Notes: generated by a model not told the origin, from the sequence alone. 44,149 nt of DNA from CAZTAR01 sp043813895 (GCA_043813895.1 JBDRKQ010000095.1:1-44149); one strand, 5' to 3'; counted from the stretch's first letter, positions 7,981 to 16,671 are shown. Made by a program: numbers and translations.

Positions 7981-10392
7981 ATGTTCAAGGGCATGACGAT
8001 CGGCAAGAAGATTGGACTGGGCTTTGGCGTGGTGATGATCCTGCTGGCCGCTGTCGGCGCGCTGTCCTACACCGGCGTGGGCAGCATTGTCACCAACGCC
8101 TCCGAGGTCATCACGGGGAACAAGCTCGACGGCAACCTCGCCCAGAAGGAGGTGGATCACCTCAACTGGGCCAACCATGTCAGCGCGCTCTTGACGGATG
8201 CCAGTGTGACGACACTGGAGGTCCAGACGGACGATCACCTGTGTGCCTTCGGAAAGTGGCTTTACGGTGAGGAACGGAAGGAAGCCGAGGCGGCCGTTCC
8301 ATCGATTGCCCCAATGTTGAAGGAGATCGAGAAGTACCACGCCGATCTGCATGCGTCAGCCATCGAGATCGGCGAGCATTTCAAGCAGGCCGATGCGTCA
8401 TTGCCCGGCACGCTGTGCGCCCGCGAAATCGACCATCTCAATTGGGCTGACAAGGTGCGTGAGCTGTTTTTGGAAAACAAGCCGACGCTGGACGTCGAGA
8501 CAGACCCGACGAAATGCGCGTTCGGGAAGTGGCTGGCCGGGGAGTACGTTCAGAAGCTGACATCGGCGCACCCCGAGTTTGCTCAACTAATCGACAGCGT
8601 GAAAGAGCCCCACAACAAACTGCACGCGTCAGCGATCTCAATCCAGGACGCGTGGCAACAGGGCCACCCCGGACTAATCGACGTGCTGAAAGATCGGTTG
8701 GACGATCACCGTCGCTGGGCCGGTACGGTCTGCCGCGCGTGTGTCCAAAGGAACAAGGACTTCCAGGTCGAAACGGACCCGACCCAGTGCGCGTTTGGGA
8801 AGTTCCTGGCCGGCGAGCAGTGCAAACAATGGTGTGAGACGTTCCCAGCGTTGAAGCAGGCGCTGGACGCCTGCCGAGCGCCGCACGAACAACTGCACGC
8901 TTCGGCCATCAAGATCAAGCAAGCGATGAACGACGAAGATTGGGCCACCATGAGCAAGGTCTACAACGACGAGACTGTGGTGGCAATGGACGAGGTGGCG
9001 AACCACTTCCTTGCGGCGGTTTCGGCGGAACAGGCCGTTATTGACGCGCAGGATCAGGCGAAGGAAGTATTTGTGCAGCATACGCTCCCCGCGCTGGACG
9101 GCACGTGTGTCGCACTTCAGGAATGTCGGCATCATGCGACTCGGGCCTTGGACGGTGCGAACCAGGCCAACCGGGTCTTCGCTTCCAAGACCAAGCCGAA
9201 CCTGGAGAAGGTTCAGCATCTGCTCAACAAGGTTCGTGAGGAAGTCAAGGCCAACGTGATGACGGACGAGGCGATGTTGGCCGCCGCCCAGGGCACGAAG
9301 CGAAACGTGACGATCGTCGGCGCGGTCGCCATCATCCTCGGGGCGTTCCTCGCGTTCTTCATTTCGCGCGGGATCGTCAAGACGCTGACCCGCATCATCA
9401 CCGGCCTTAATGAAGGGGCGGACCAGGTGAACGACGCGGCCGCGCAGGTGTCCAGCGCCAGTCAACAACTGGCCGAGGGCGCCAGCGAGCAGGCGTCATC
9501 GTTGGAGGAGACATCCAGCGCGTTGGAGGAGATGGCGGCGATGACGCGGACGAATGCCGAGAACTCCAAGCAGGCCAACGAGCTGAGCGACCAGGCCCGG
9601 ACCGCCGCGCAGAGCGGCGATTCGACCATGAGCCAGCTCAACGCGGCGATGACCGGCATCAACGAGTCGTCCGGCAAGATCAGCAAGATCATCAAGGTGA
9701 TCGAGGAGATCGCGTTCCAGACGAACCTGTTGGCGCTCAACGCGGCGGTGGAGGCGGCGCGTGCGGGCGAGCACGGCAAGGGCTTCGCGGTGGTCGCGGA
9801 CGAGGTTCGCAACCTGGCCCAGCGCAGCGCCAAGGCCGCGAGCGAGACGACGGAGTTGATCGAGGATTCGGTCAACAAGGCTCGCGAGGGCACGCAGGTA
9901 GCCGGCGATGTCGGCAAGGCGTTGGGTGCGATTGTCAACGACGTGACGAAGGTCACGGATTTGATCAACGGGATATCGAAGGCGTCTCAGGAGCAGGCCC
10001 AGGGCGTGGACCAGGTGAACACGGCCGTGAGCCAGATGGACAAGGTGACGCAGCAAAACGCGTCCGGCGCGGAAGAGTCGGCCTCGGCGGCGGAGGAACT
10101 TTCTGCCCAGGCCCAGACGGTCAAGAGCATGGTGGAGGAACTGTCGGTGATGGTCGGCGGAGCGAGCGGCCAAAACGGGACTTCCACCTCGTCCGTGACT
10201 GCCAGCGCGGGCAAGGGCAAGAAGAAGCACTTCGACGTCAAGGTTGCCCATTTCAAGGGGGACAAGATGGCGAAGCCGGAACACGTTGCCGCCCCATGCG
10301 GGAACACCGCCGAGGCATTCATGAGTTTGGATGACAGCGAACTCGCGGAGGCGAACAAGTCGGCAGCGTCGGGGTCCATGGAGGACTTCTGA
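7981..10392 (+). CDS. Methyl-accepting chemotaxis protein with three tandem CZB zinc-binding modules
   Basis: An 803-residue chemoreceptor. TM1 spans about 11-33 and TM2 about 441-463, with the sensory region between them, hence periplasmic. That region holds three repeats of the chemoreceptor zinc-binding (CZB) pattern, each with His, Cys, His, His ligands: H60/C88/H120/H124, H152/C179/H211/H215 and H243/C270/H302/H306. Spacing is nearly constant (27-28, 32 and 4) with a period of 91-92 residues, and each repeat shares CAFGKW/F and LHASAI. A HAMP-like stretch and a complete signalling domain follow, including IAFQTNLLALNAAVEAARAG. CZB domains elsewhere sense zinc or hypochlorite and usually occur singly. 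CheW lies immediately downstream. The start follows a gcagggagcg ribosome-binding sequence. Confidence 0.93.
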   Translation: MFKGMTIGKKIGLGFGVVMILLAAVGALSYTGVGSIVTNASEVITGNKLDGNLAQKEVDHLNWANHVSALLTDASVTTLEVQTDDHLCAFGKWLYGEERKEAEAAVPSIAPMLKEIEKYHADLHASAIEIGEHFKQADASLPGTLCAREIDHLNWADKVRELFLENKPTLDVETDPTKCAFGKWLAGEYVQKLTSAHPEFAQLIDSVKEPHNKLHASAISIQDAWQQGHPGLIDVLKDRLDDHRRWAGTVCRACVQRNKDFQVETDPTQCAFGKFLAGEQCKQWCETFPALKQALDACRAPHEQLHASAIKIKQAMNDEDWATMSKVYNDETVVAMDEVANHFLAAVSAEQAVIDAQDQAKEVFVQHTLPALDGTCVALQECRHHATRALDGANQANRVFASKTKPNLEKVQHLLNKVREEVKANVMTDEAMLAAAQGTKRNVTIVGAVAIILGAFLAFFISRGIVKTLTRIITGLNEGADQVNDAAAQVSSASQQLAEGASEQASSLEETSSALEEMAAMTRTNAENSKQANELSDQARTAAQSGDSTMSQLNAAMTGINESSGKISKIIKVIEEIAFQTNLLALNAAVEAARAGEHGKGFAVVADEVRNLAQRSAKAASETTELIEDSVNKAREGTQVAGDVGKALGAIVNDVTKVTDLINGISKASQEQAQGVDQVNTAVSQMDKVTQQNASGAEESASAAEELSAQAQTVKSMVEELSVMVGGASGQNGTSTSSVTASAGKGKKKHFDVKVAHFKGDKMAKPEHVAAPCGNTAEAFMSLDDSELAEANKSAASGSMEDF

Positions 10393-10506
10393 TGCGGTGT
10401 GACAGATAGCATGATGGGGCCCGGCGCGGCGGTGCACGGCACGCTGCGCTGGGCCACAAATGCCGGCGCATGAGAAGCCGACCGTTTCGAGAAAGGTGAT
10501 AGCGAT

Positions 10507-11043
10507 ATGGCAACGGCAATGATAGAGCAGCCTGATACATACACCGCTTCCATGGACCAGGCTGGCACGTCCGCGGGCGGCAAGTACCTCACGTTCAAGC
10601 TTGCTGATGAAGAATACGGCGTGGAGATCCTCAAGGTCCGCGAGATCAACGGGCTGATGGATATCACCGCAGTGCCGCGGATGCCGCACTACATGAAAGG
10701 CGTCATCAATCTTCGGGGCAAGGTCCTCCCGGTGGTGGATCTGCGCCTCAAGTTCGGCCTCGATGAGATCGAGCACACGGAGCAAACCTGTACCATCGTC
10801 GTAGATGTCGGCAAGGAGATCGGCATCATCGTCGATACGGTCTGTGAAGTGCTCGATATCAAGAGTGACGCGATCGAACCGCCCCCGGCGCTGGGTGCAT
10901 CGGTGGATACCTCGTTCATCCTGGGGATGGGCAAGGTCGGCGAGGAGGTCAAGATCCTGCTCGACATCAACAAAGTGCTTGACAACGAGGAGATGACGGC
11001 CGTGGCGACCGCGGCGTCGTCGTTGCCGATTGCCTCCGACTGA
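10507..11043 (+). CDS. cheW: CheW chemotaxis coupling protein
   Basis: A 178-residue cytosolic adaptor linking chemoreceptors to the CheA kinase. The CheW core is complete: KYLTFKLADEEYGVEILKVREI, the receptor/kinase interface MKGVINLRGKVLPVVDLRLKFG, GIIVDTVCEVLDI, and FILGMGKVGEEVKILLDINKVL. A glycine-rich acidic linker of about 25 residues precedes it. It lies 114 nt downstream of the triple-CZB receptor on the same strand and is very likely its dedicated coupling protein. No cheA, cheY, cheR or cheB is in the window, so the kinase must be encoded elsewhere. aaaggtgat precedes the start. Confidence 0.93.
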   Translation: MATAMIEQPDTYTASMDQAGTSAGGKYLTFKLADEEYGVEILKVREINGLMDITAVPRMPHYMKGVINLRGKVLPVVDLRLKFGLDEIEHTEQTCTIVVDVGKEIGIIVDTVCEVLDIKSDAIEPPPALGASVDTSFILGMGKVGEEVKILLDINKVLDNEEMTAVATAASSLPIASD

Positions 11044-11206
11044 GCGTGTCGGCCGCCTGCCTTGTGCCGTGCGGTGGAACGCTACGTTCGACATTCCGAG
11101 GCTACTTTCTGTCACCCGGCGAGTGTACCGCTTGTGACCCTGGGGCCGGCGCGATAGGCTTCTCTGTCGATCCGGGTCAATCCGGAATGGGAGGTCGCGC
11201 GGGCCG

Positions 11207-11869
11207 ATGGACTTCGACGATCTATACCGCGGCAAGAAGGACTACTTTGGGAGCGAACCCGAGGCGCTGCTGCTGAAGCACCAGGGATTGCTCGCGCGCG
11301 ACCGGCCGATCCTCGACGTGGGGGCCGGCCAAGGACGCAACGCACTCTTCCTTGCGCGAATGGGGCTGCGCGTGGATGCCATCGACCCTTCGCGCGTGGG
11401 GATGGACGTGGTCTCGGCTGCGGCGTCCTCCGACAATCTTCCCATGCGGACGTACACGTGCGGCTTCGAGGCCTTCTCGCCTGAGGTCGAGTCATACGGC
11501 GCCGTATTGCTCTTCGGCATGCTCCAAATCCTGTCCCGGGAATCGATCGATGTGCTTCTGCAACGTGTGAACGTCTGGCTCGCCGCCGACGGATTGGTGT
11601 TCGTCACTTGCTTCACAACGGGGGACCCGTTGTACGAGAAGTACAAGCGAGAGTGGTCTGAGACCGGCCCCGGCTCGTACACGGACGGGCGTGGCAGCGC
11701 GCGAACGTTCTTGAGGCCCGGCGAACTCACGACGTTGTTTCCAGGCTACAAAGTCGTCGATCTGTGGGAGGGGATGGGTCCCGAGCATCGACACGACGAG
11801 GGCCCCGTCAGCCGCCACACGATGTCCGAGGCGGTCTTGCGCCGATCGCCGGTCACCGCCGGCGCGTAA
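11207..11869 (+). CDS. Class I SAM-dependent methyltransferase, TehB-like
   Basis: A 220-residue soluble protein. Motif I ILDVGAGQGRNALFLARMG (residues about 36-54) matches the GRN-containing nucleotide-binding loop of TehB/thiopurine methyltransferase-like enzymes, followed by the acidic strand end VDAIDPS. The N-terminal DDLYRGKKDYFGSEP is also typical of that group. The substrate is unknown; TehB relatives methylate tellurite, selenite or small thiol compounds. It stands alone between cheW and a repeat-filled spacer, in the same direction as cheW but 163 nt away, so co-transcription is uncertain. The start at 11207 follows a gggaggtcg sequence. Confidence 0.85.
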   Translation: MDFDDLYRGKKDYFGSEPEALLLKHQGLLARDRPILDVGAGQGRNALFLARMGLRVDAIDPSRVGMDVVSAAASSDNLPMRTYTCGFEAFSPEVESYGAVLLFGMLQILSRESIDVLLQRVNVWLAADGLVFVTCFTTGDPLYEKYKREWSETGPGSYTDGRGSARTFLRPGELTTLFPGYKVVDLWEGMGPEHRHDEGPVSRHTMSEAVLRRSPVTAGA

Positions 11870-11922
11870 GCCGTGCAGCCCCACACACACCGTGAAGCGT
11901 GGTGGCCGCGCGCCGGATTCCA

Positions 11923-11970
11923 CCGGAAAAAGTGAGATTTGCCGGTATTTGCCGGAGTTTGTCTTGCCGG
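11923..11970. repeat. Family I dispersed repeat
   Basis: A ggaaaaagtgagatttgcc-type sequence followed by tatttgccggagttt. A related arrangement (aaaaaactgcaattgcc, then aaatgcccgcaaag) lies at 32715-32766. Both begin 50-175 nt beyond the stop of a plus-strand gene. Confidence 0.45.
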
Positions 11971-12110
11971 TCGGGCTTCGCGTCGTCGCATCATCGAGAC
12001 CTTTCCCACCTCCCCAAAGGAGATGGGCCGCCCGACCACGGGTCAACAAGTTGACCCATGCCACCCCGCCGTCCCATCCGGGGCGGGATGCTCATTTCGA
12101 GAACCGTTTT

Positions 12111-12139
12111 CCACGGGTTTCGCTTCGCTCCACCCGTGG
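12111..12139. repeat. Family F hairpin
   Basis: ccacggg (12111-12117) pairs with cccgtgg (12133-12139) around a 15-nt loop containing ttcgcttcgctcca. The same 29-nt element with a few substitutions is at 33077-33105, and an inverted partial copy is near 32994-33019. A smaller cccgcc/ggcggg hairpin lies just upstream, near 12064-12088. Confidence 0.65.
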
Positions 12140-12145
12140 CTACGG

Positions 12146-12249
12146 TCCACCGCCCCATTCGGGGCGAGGAACGAGACGGGATTCTCGCTCCAGCATGTCC
12201 ACCGCCCCATTCGGGGCGAGGAACGAGAAGGGATTCTCGCTCCAGCATG
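12146..12249. repeat. 52-bp tandem duplication of family G palindromes
   Basis: Two adjacent 52-bp copies (12146-12197 and 12198-12249) differ at only one base (gacggg versus gaaggg). Each contains two hairpins, cgcccc/ggggcg and cgaga(a)/ttctcg. The second palindrome, gagaagggattctc, recurs at 27148-27161 and 29921-29934. This block, together with 11923-12139, fills the 424-nt spacer between the methyltransferase and the phosphoesterase. Confidence 0.8.
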
Positions 12250-12293
12250 AATGACGGGGCATGACGATTGGGGATTGGGCTTCCGCGTGGCTG

Positions 12294-13934
12294 TTAGACC
12301 AAACGGATTTGAACGATCTCGGTGGGGGCTCGGAGGCGGAGGGGGAACCAGTTGCCTACGCCGCTGTTGACGAAGAGGGTTGTGTCCGCCCGGCGGTAGA
12401 AGCCGCGGGTGTAGCGGAAGAGTAGTCGGCCGACGCCGATGTCCGGGCGCTCGCCGGGGGCGGTGAGCATGAGCTGGCCGCCGTGGGTGTGGCCGGCGAG
12501 GGTGAGGGGTACGTTCGCGGCAGCGAGTGCGTCCCAGGTGTGCGGGTGGTGGGCCAGGGCGATGACCGGGCCGTCGCGTCGGATGTCGTGCCCGGCGAGC
12601 GCGAGGGCGATGTTCTCCTCGTCGAGAGTTTTTCCGTCTTCAGCATATGGGGCTCGTGCGGTGGGAGGCGTTACTTCCTTGTGGTCGTCGTTCACTCGTT
12701 GGGAACCACTTGGTATTCCTCGTCGGCCACGGGGGGCCGACGCTACGGTTTGCTGCCGCGAGGTTTCTTGGAGGCGTGAGACCTTCGAGCTGGACGCGGC
12801 ACTGGCGCGGTGGCGGGCGAATGGGTAATCGAGGCCGGCCAGGGTGAGCTTTTCGCCGCCGATCTCGATCACGCGGCGTTGGTTGATGAGCAGGGGCATG
12901 TGCTTTCTGACGTAGCGGATGAAGTCGGCTCGGCTGTCGATCTGGTCGTGGTTGCCGATGCAGGCGAAGAGGCCGTGGCGGTGGGAGATTTGCGTCAGGG
13001 CGTCGATCGCGGGCGGGAGCATGTCGTTCGAGTTGTCCACGATGTCGCCTGTGACGACGACCAAATCACTGTCCAACTCATTCGCGGCGTCAACCAATCG
13101 TGGCAGCATCGACGGGCGATAGAGCCGACCCACGTGAAGATCGCAGATGTGCGTGATCGTCAGGCCGCGAAGTCGCGCGGGTAGCCAGGGGGCATCCAGG
13201 GCGTAGCGGTTGACCTGTAGGTGCTGCTGCTGCCGTTGCGATGCGACGGTCGCCCCGACGACGGCGGCCATCGGCACTGTTGCGAAGGCTGTCCGCAGGA
13301 ATGCGCGGCGGGCGGGATCGTGCGAATCGTCGTTGACGAAGCGGGGGGGCATGACAGAGCGACCGTCATCTGGGCGAGCGCAACATCCGGACTCTGCAAC
13401 GCTGTCGCGCCCGCGGTTGATCCGGAAACGTAGTCGGCGGAGTGTGTATAGGATGGTAAGGCCGGCGAGGCGGAGCAGTGCGACGATCGGCATTGCCGCG
13501 ACGAGGCAGAGGTGCCAGAACGTGACCGCGGCCGCGTACCACGTCGGTGTTTGCACGAGCGACAGTGGCCGGCCGTCCAACAGCATCAACAGGATCGGAG
13601 CGTTTAGCACGATGCAGAACACGAGCACCGCCAGCCGCAGCGCGCGGGACCGTCGTGAAGATCGAACGTGGCGGGCAAACCGCCTGTCGGCGATTGTCCA
13701 CCAGAGTGCGTTGAAGAGGAGGATGAGCAGGATGATCAACCGAAACCCGACGGCCCGCGGGGTGTCGATGTATCGCGCAAAGACGAAGCCGTAGCAGAGC
13801 ACCGCGGCGATGAGCCCCATGAAGACCCAATGGAGGGCGGCATACGTCCGGTCGGACGGATGGCGTTGGAATGCGCGATGAGTCGATTCGTCGTTGCGGG
13901 TTGTGTCGTGGCCATCGCCGAGCGTTTGGTCCAT
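12294..13934 (-). CDS. Membrane-anchored calcineurin-like metallophosphoesterase (YaeI/YkuE type)
   Basis: A 546-residue protein with an N-terminal membrane part (hydrophobic segments about 32-54, 63-82, 99-120 and 132-166). A linker follows, with a Tat-like RRAFLR and hydrophobic stretch at 209-231, and then the phosphoesterase domain from about 255. The metal-binding motifs are intact: DLH (265-267), GD (296-297), GNHD (327-330), AHHPH (461-465) and GHTHGGQ (481-487). Family members hydrolyse phosphodiesters or UDP-diacylglucosamine-like lipids; the substrate here is unknown. Residues of about 375-435 have no counterpart in the family as I know it. They include SAPRGRRGIPSGSQ, encoded by a copy of dispersed repeat B, so the insertion is recent or tolerated. 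The frame stays open, so the protein is probably functional. Confidence 0.85.
   Translation of the reverse strand: MDQTLGDGHDTTRNDESTHRAFQRHPSDRTYAALHWVFMGLIAAVLCYGFVFARYIDTPRAVGFRLIILLILLFNALWWTIADRRFARHVRSSRRSRALRLAVLVFCIVLNAPILLMLLDGRPLSLVQTPTWYAAAVTFWHLCLVAAMPIVALLRLAGLTILYTLRRLRFRINRGRDSVAESGCCARPDDGRSVMPPRFVNDDSHDPARRAFLRTAFATVPMAAVVGATVASQRQQQHLQVNRYALDAPWLPARLRGLTITHICDLHVGRLYRPSMLPRLVDAANELDSDLVVVTGDIVDNSNDMLPPAIDALTQISHRHGLFACIGNHDQIDSRADFIRYVRKHMPLLINQRRVIEIGGEKLTLAGLDYPFARHRASAASSSKVSRLQETSRQQTVASAPRGRRGIPSGSQRVNDDHKEVTPPTARAPYAEDGKTLDEENIALALAGHDIRRDGPVIALAHHPHTWDALAAANVPLTLAGHTHGGQLMLTAPGERPDIGVGRLLFRYTRGFYRRADTTLFVNSGVGNWFPLRLRAPTEIVQIRLV
12697..12746. repeat. Family B element inside the phosphoesterase gene
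   Basis: About 50 bp matching the right-hand part of the element at 21914-21986, including tcctcgtcggccac, gggggg and ccgacgctac. It encodes residues of about 397-413 of the phosphoesterase without breaking the frame. Confidence 0.8.
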
Positions 13935-13973
13935 CGAGCCCTCGCGTACGTCCTGCGTGATGTAAGGCTTGCG

Positions 13974-13988
13974 GGCGCCGGGGGCGCC
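13974..13988 (-). terminator. Hairpin downstream of rnpB
   Basis: ggcgcc-ggg-ggcgcc, a perfect 6-bp stem 34 nt past the 3' end of the RNase P RNA and before the phosphoesterase start. It may end or process the rnpB transcript; no T-run follows. Confidence 0.35.
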
Positions 13989-14021
13989 TTGCGGGCAAGC
14001 CTCGCGAACAGAAAGAGCAGC

Positions 14022-14430
14022 AGAGCGGGCCTGTAAGCCGAATCCTGTTCCTTCGTCTTGTTGCCAAGGCGGAGGCGGCGACCATCTATCTGGGCCGATC
14101 GGTTACCCGTCGGCTCTTGCACCCTACCCGCAGCGTGGGGCGAAGCGGGCCACCTCGCGGACCGGCCGAAGCCGATCACTCACTGCCTATGCGGGCTTGC
14201 TGGCGGTGGGGTTTACCGTGCCGCGACTGTCACCAGCCGCGCGGTGCGCTCTTACCGCACCATTTCACCCTTACCTGTGACGCCGCCCGAGGGCGGGCCC
14301 ATCGGCGGTGTGTTTTCTGTGGCACTTTCCCGGGCATCACTGCCGGTGGCCGTTAGCCATCACCGCGCCCTATCCAGTTCGGACTTTCCTCCCGAAGCGC
14401 GAGGCTTCGAGCGGTCGCCTAGCCCGCTCT
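14022..14430 (-). ncRNA. rnpB: RNase P RNA, bacterial type A
   Basis: Catalytic RNA that removes 5' leaders from pre-tRNAs. On the minus strand the conserved landmarks occur in order: a P1 strand agagcgggc at the 5' end, gaggaaagtcc (P4 side), gctaacggcc, aagtgccacagaaaac, ggtaagggtgaaa with ggtgcggtaagagcgc, agatagatgg, and attcggcttacaggcccgctct at the 3' end. The terminal gcccgctct is exactly complementary to the 5' P1 strand, which fixes both ends near 14430 and 14022, about 409 nt. A TACAAT -10 lies 13 nt upstream of the 5' end. This is a normal housekeeping gene. Confidence 0.96.
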
Positions 14431-14442
14431 GCTACCGACATC

Positions 14443-14448
14443 ATTGTA
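14443..14448 (-). promoter_or_regulatory. -10 box of rnpB
   Basis: TACAAT on the minus strand, placing transcription start near 14436, just before the P1 helix. The -35 is weak (a ttacaa-like sequence about 15 nt further upstream). Confidence 0.55.
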
Positions 14449-14550
14449 CCGCCTGTAACCGGTTTGTAACGAGCTTGGCAATCGGGTCGTGTCACGAGCG
14501 ATAGAACGGGCCAATGCCGTGCAGTGCACGGTCCGCTACGCGCCGTGCCT

Positions 14551-14578
14551 TTGCCAGAGCCGCGGCCCGGGCTATATT
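14551..14578 (+). promoter_or_regulatory. Sigma-70-type promoter of the VKOR-DsbA fusion
   Basis: TTGCCA (14551-14556), 16 nt, TATATT (14573-14578). The predicted start near 14585 gives a leader of about 65 nt. Confidence 0.55.
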
Positions 14579-14649
14579 GTGATGAACCTCGTCGTCGTGA
14601 GACGGGTGCCCGCTTGGCACGAGGTGTGTGAATCCTACAAGAGTATTCG

Positions 14650-16671
14650 ATGGCCAAACGCTCGCACAACAGACGGCAGAAGAAACCGACGCCAAACCAT
14701 GCAGCGCCCAATCCCGGTCCGGAGGCGTCATCTGTTAGCTTGGGCGTCTTTATTGTCGGGCTGCTTTGCCTGGTGTTGGCCGTCATCATGTCAGGCATGT
14801 TGGTGCTCGATCATCTCGGGGGAATCAGTCTGCCGGGATGCGGCGAGGGGAGCCCTTGTGCCGAGGCGGCCGCGAGCGTGTGGGGTAAGGTACCCATCGT
14901 GGGGTGGCCGGTGTCGTTTCTCGGGTTCGCCTATTTCACGGGGGCGCTAGTCGCCTGGCCGTTTGTCCGCAAAAGCCTGCCGCAGGCGCTTCGCAATCTG
15001 GTGCGTTTGGGGGCGTTGATTTCGTTGGGCTTCGTGCTCGTGATCATCATCGAGGGACATCATTGCAGCTATTGCCTTTGGTCGCACGCGGGGAACTTCG
15101 GCTTCTGGCTGATGGTGGAGTTTTCCCGCCGGTCGCGCGCGAGGTCGCTTAGGCCGATTGCGGTGGTCGCTTCGACGTTTGTCGTGGTTCTCGCCGTCCT
15201 GCTGATTGTGGAAGGCCGTGAGGAGCGGGTTGTCGAGGCGAAGCAGGAGAAGGAATTGCAGGAATCGGTCGCGGACATCATCGCCGCGGACGCCGGCAGG
15301 ACCGAATCTCCCGGCGATGAGAAACCGGCGGATTCGACCCGGGCTCTGGAGACTTCATCGGCACCCACCGACGCGTCCGAGACCGAGCCCGCGAGCACAA
15401 CCCAGGGTGACCCCGGTAGTGACACGTCAGTGGCATCGTCCGCCAGTGCAACGCCCGATCAGCAGGGGGACGAACCACCCGAAGGAAGTTTCACGGGCCG
15501 ATGGCGCCTTGGGCCGGAGCGGGCGCCGGTCCGACTCGTGATGTTCACGGATTATCAGTGCGTGGACTGCAACAGGATCGAGGCGGAGGTCCGCAAGATG
15601 ATGGAGGATCGCGACGACGTATCGCTGTCCATCAAGCACTTCCCGATGTGTACGGACTGCAACCGGCACTTCCAGACCCAGAACCTGCATCCCAACGCCT
15701 GTTGGGCCGCGCGGGCTGCGGAGGCCGCGGGCATCCTCGGCGGCAACGAGGGCTTCTGGAGGATGCACCATTGGCTCTTCGACCACACGGGCCTCTTCAC
15801 GAACGAGACCCTGCCGCCGGGGCTGGTCGAGCTTGGCTTCGATCCACAGGAGTTCGTCCAGGTGATGATGAGCGACAAGACGCTTCCGCCCGTCGAAGCG
15901 GATATCGAGGAGGCGATCGCCCTGGGCCTGTACTACACGCCGATGGCTTTTATCAACGGCGAACAACTTCGGGGCGTGTTTGCCCAGAACGCGATACCGC
16001 GGGCGGTGGCGGCGATTGCGGCGCAGAACCCTCCGGCCCTCACGTCGGCAAACGACCATCCGCCCACGGCCCTCGAGAAGTGCATCGGTGATTGGCGCTG
16101 GCAGCAGAAGCGCCGTCAACCGCCCGCCGCACGCTCGTGGGCGCGGGGACCGGCGGACGCGAAGCTCGACATCGTTGTCTGGGGTGATTATGAGGAGCAG
16201 TTCACGGCCGAGGCGGATGGGATTATCCGCGAGTTTATCGCGGGCCGGGACGACGCTCGATACTGGTTCCGGCACTATCCGTTCAACCAGGCGTGCAACC
16301 CGGTTGTCACGCGGGACATCCATCCGCTTGCCTGTCGTATGGCCCAGGCAGCCGAAGCGGCGGGTGAACTCGGCGGGCTCGACGGCTATTGGAAGATGCA
16401 CGTCTGGCTGCTTGGACACCAGGAGGAGTTCAGCGATGATACCCTGCGTGCCGCCGCGATCGAGATGGGCTTCGACGCCGACGCGATCTTTGCGACGATG
16501 GAGCGACCTGAGATCGGACAACGAATCGCCGACGAGGCGAAGCTCGGGAAGCGCGTGATTCCCAAGGGCGTTCCCACGATCTACGTGAACGGGAGGTGGG
16601 TGCCCCGTTTCACGCTCGACGACCTCCCCGTGCTTCAGAAGATTCTGGAAGAAGCCTCCGGCGGCGAGTGA
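14650..16671 (+). CDS. VKOR-DsbA-DsbA fusion, disulfide-forming membrane protein
   Basis: A 673-residue fusion for oxidative protein folding in the periplasm. Residues of about 28-187 form a VKOR four-helix domain with both cysteine pairs: C64/C70 in the loop (GCGEGSPC) and CSYC at 139-142, which pass electrons to quinone. A Ser/Thr/Glu-rich linker (about 190-285) leads to a DsbA-like thioredoxin domain with DYQCVDC (C304/C307) and cis-Pro TP at 430-431. A second DsbA-like domain (about 500-670) aligns well (GDYEEQFTAEAD, VPTIYVNG) but has Glu516 and Thr519 where the CxxC cysteines should be. It is therefore probably a binding or chaperone module, not an oxidase. A strong terminator follows. 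Two cysteine-rich lipoproteins are encoded immediately downstream on the other strand. Confidence 0.9.
   Translation: MAKRSHNRRQKKPTPNHAAPNPGPEASSVSLGVFIVGLLCLVLAVIMSGMLVLDHLGGISLPGCGEGSPCAEAAASVWGKVPIVGWPVSFLGFAYFTGALVAWPFVRKSLPQALRNLVRLGALISLGFVLVIIIEGHHCSYCLWSHAGNFGFWLMVEFSRRSRARSLRPIAVVASTFVVVLAVLLIVEGREERVVEAKQEKELQESVADIIAADAGRTESPGDEKPADSTRALETSSAPTDASETEPASTTQGDPGSDTSVASSASATPDQQGDEPPEGSFTGRWRLGPERAPVRLVMFTDYQCVDCNRIEAEVRKMMEDRDDVSLSIKHFPMCTDCNRHFQTQNLHPNACWAARAAEAAGILGGNEGFWRMHHWLFDHTGLFTNETLPPGLVELGFDPQEFVQVMMSDKTLPPVEADIEEAIALGLYYTPMAFINGEQLRGVFAQNAIPRAVAAIAAQNPPALTSANDHPPTALEKCIGDWRWQQKRRQPPAARSWARGPADAKLDIVVWGDYEEQFTAEADGIIREFIAGRDDARYWFRHYPFNQACNPVVTRDIHPLACRMAQAAEAAGELGGLDGYWKMHVWLLGHQEEFSDDTLRAAAIEMGFDADAIFATMERPEIGQRIADEAKLGKRVIPKGVPTIYVNGRWVPRFTLDDLPVLQKILEEASGGE

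Noticed and set aside
11892..12264. Several overlapping short open frames on both strands
   Set aside because: They run through families I, F and G repeats and share peptides such as PFGARNE only because the DNA is duplicated.
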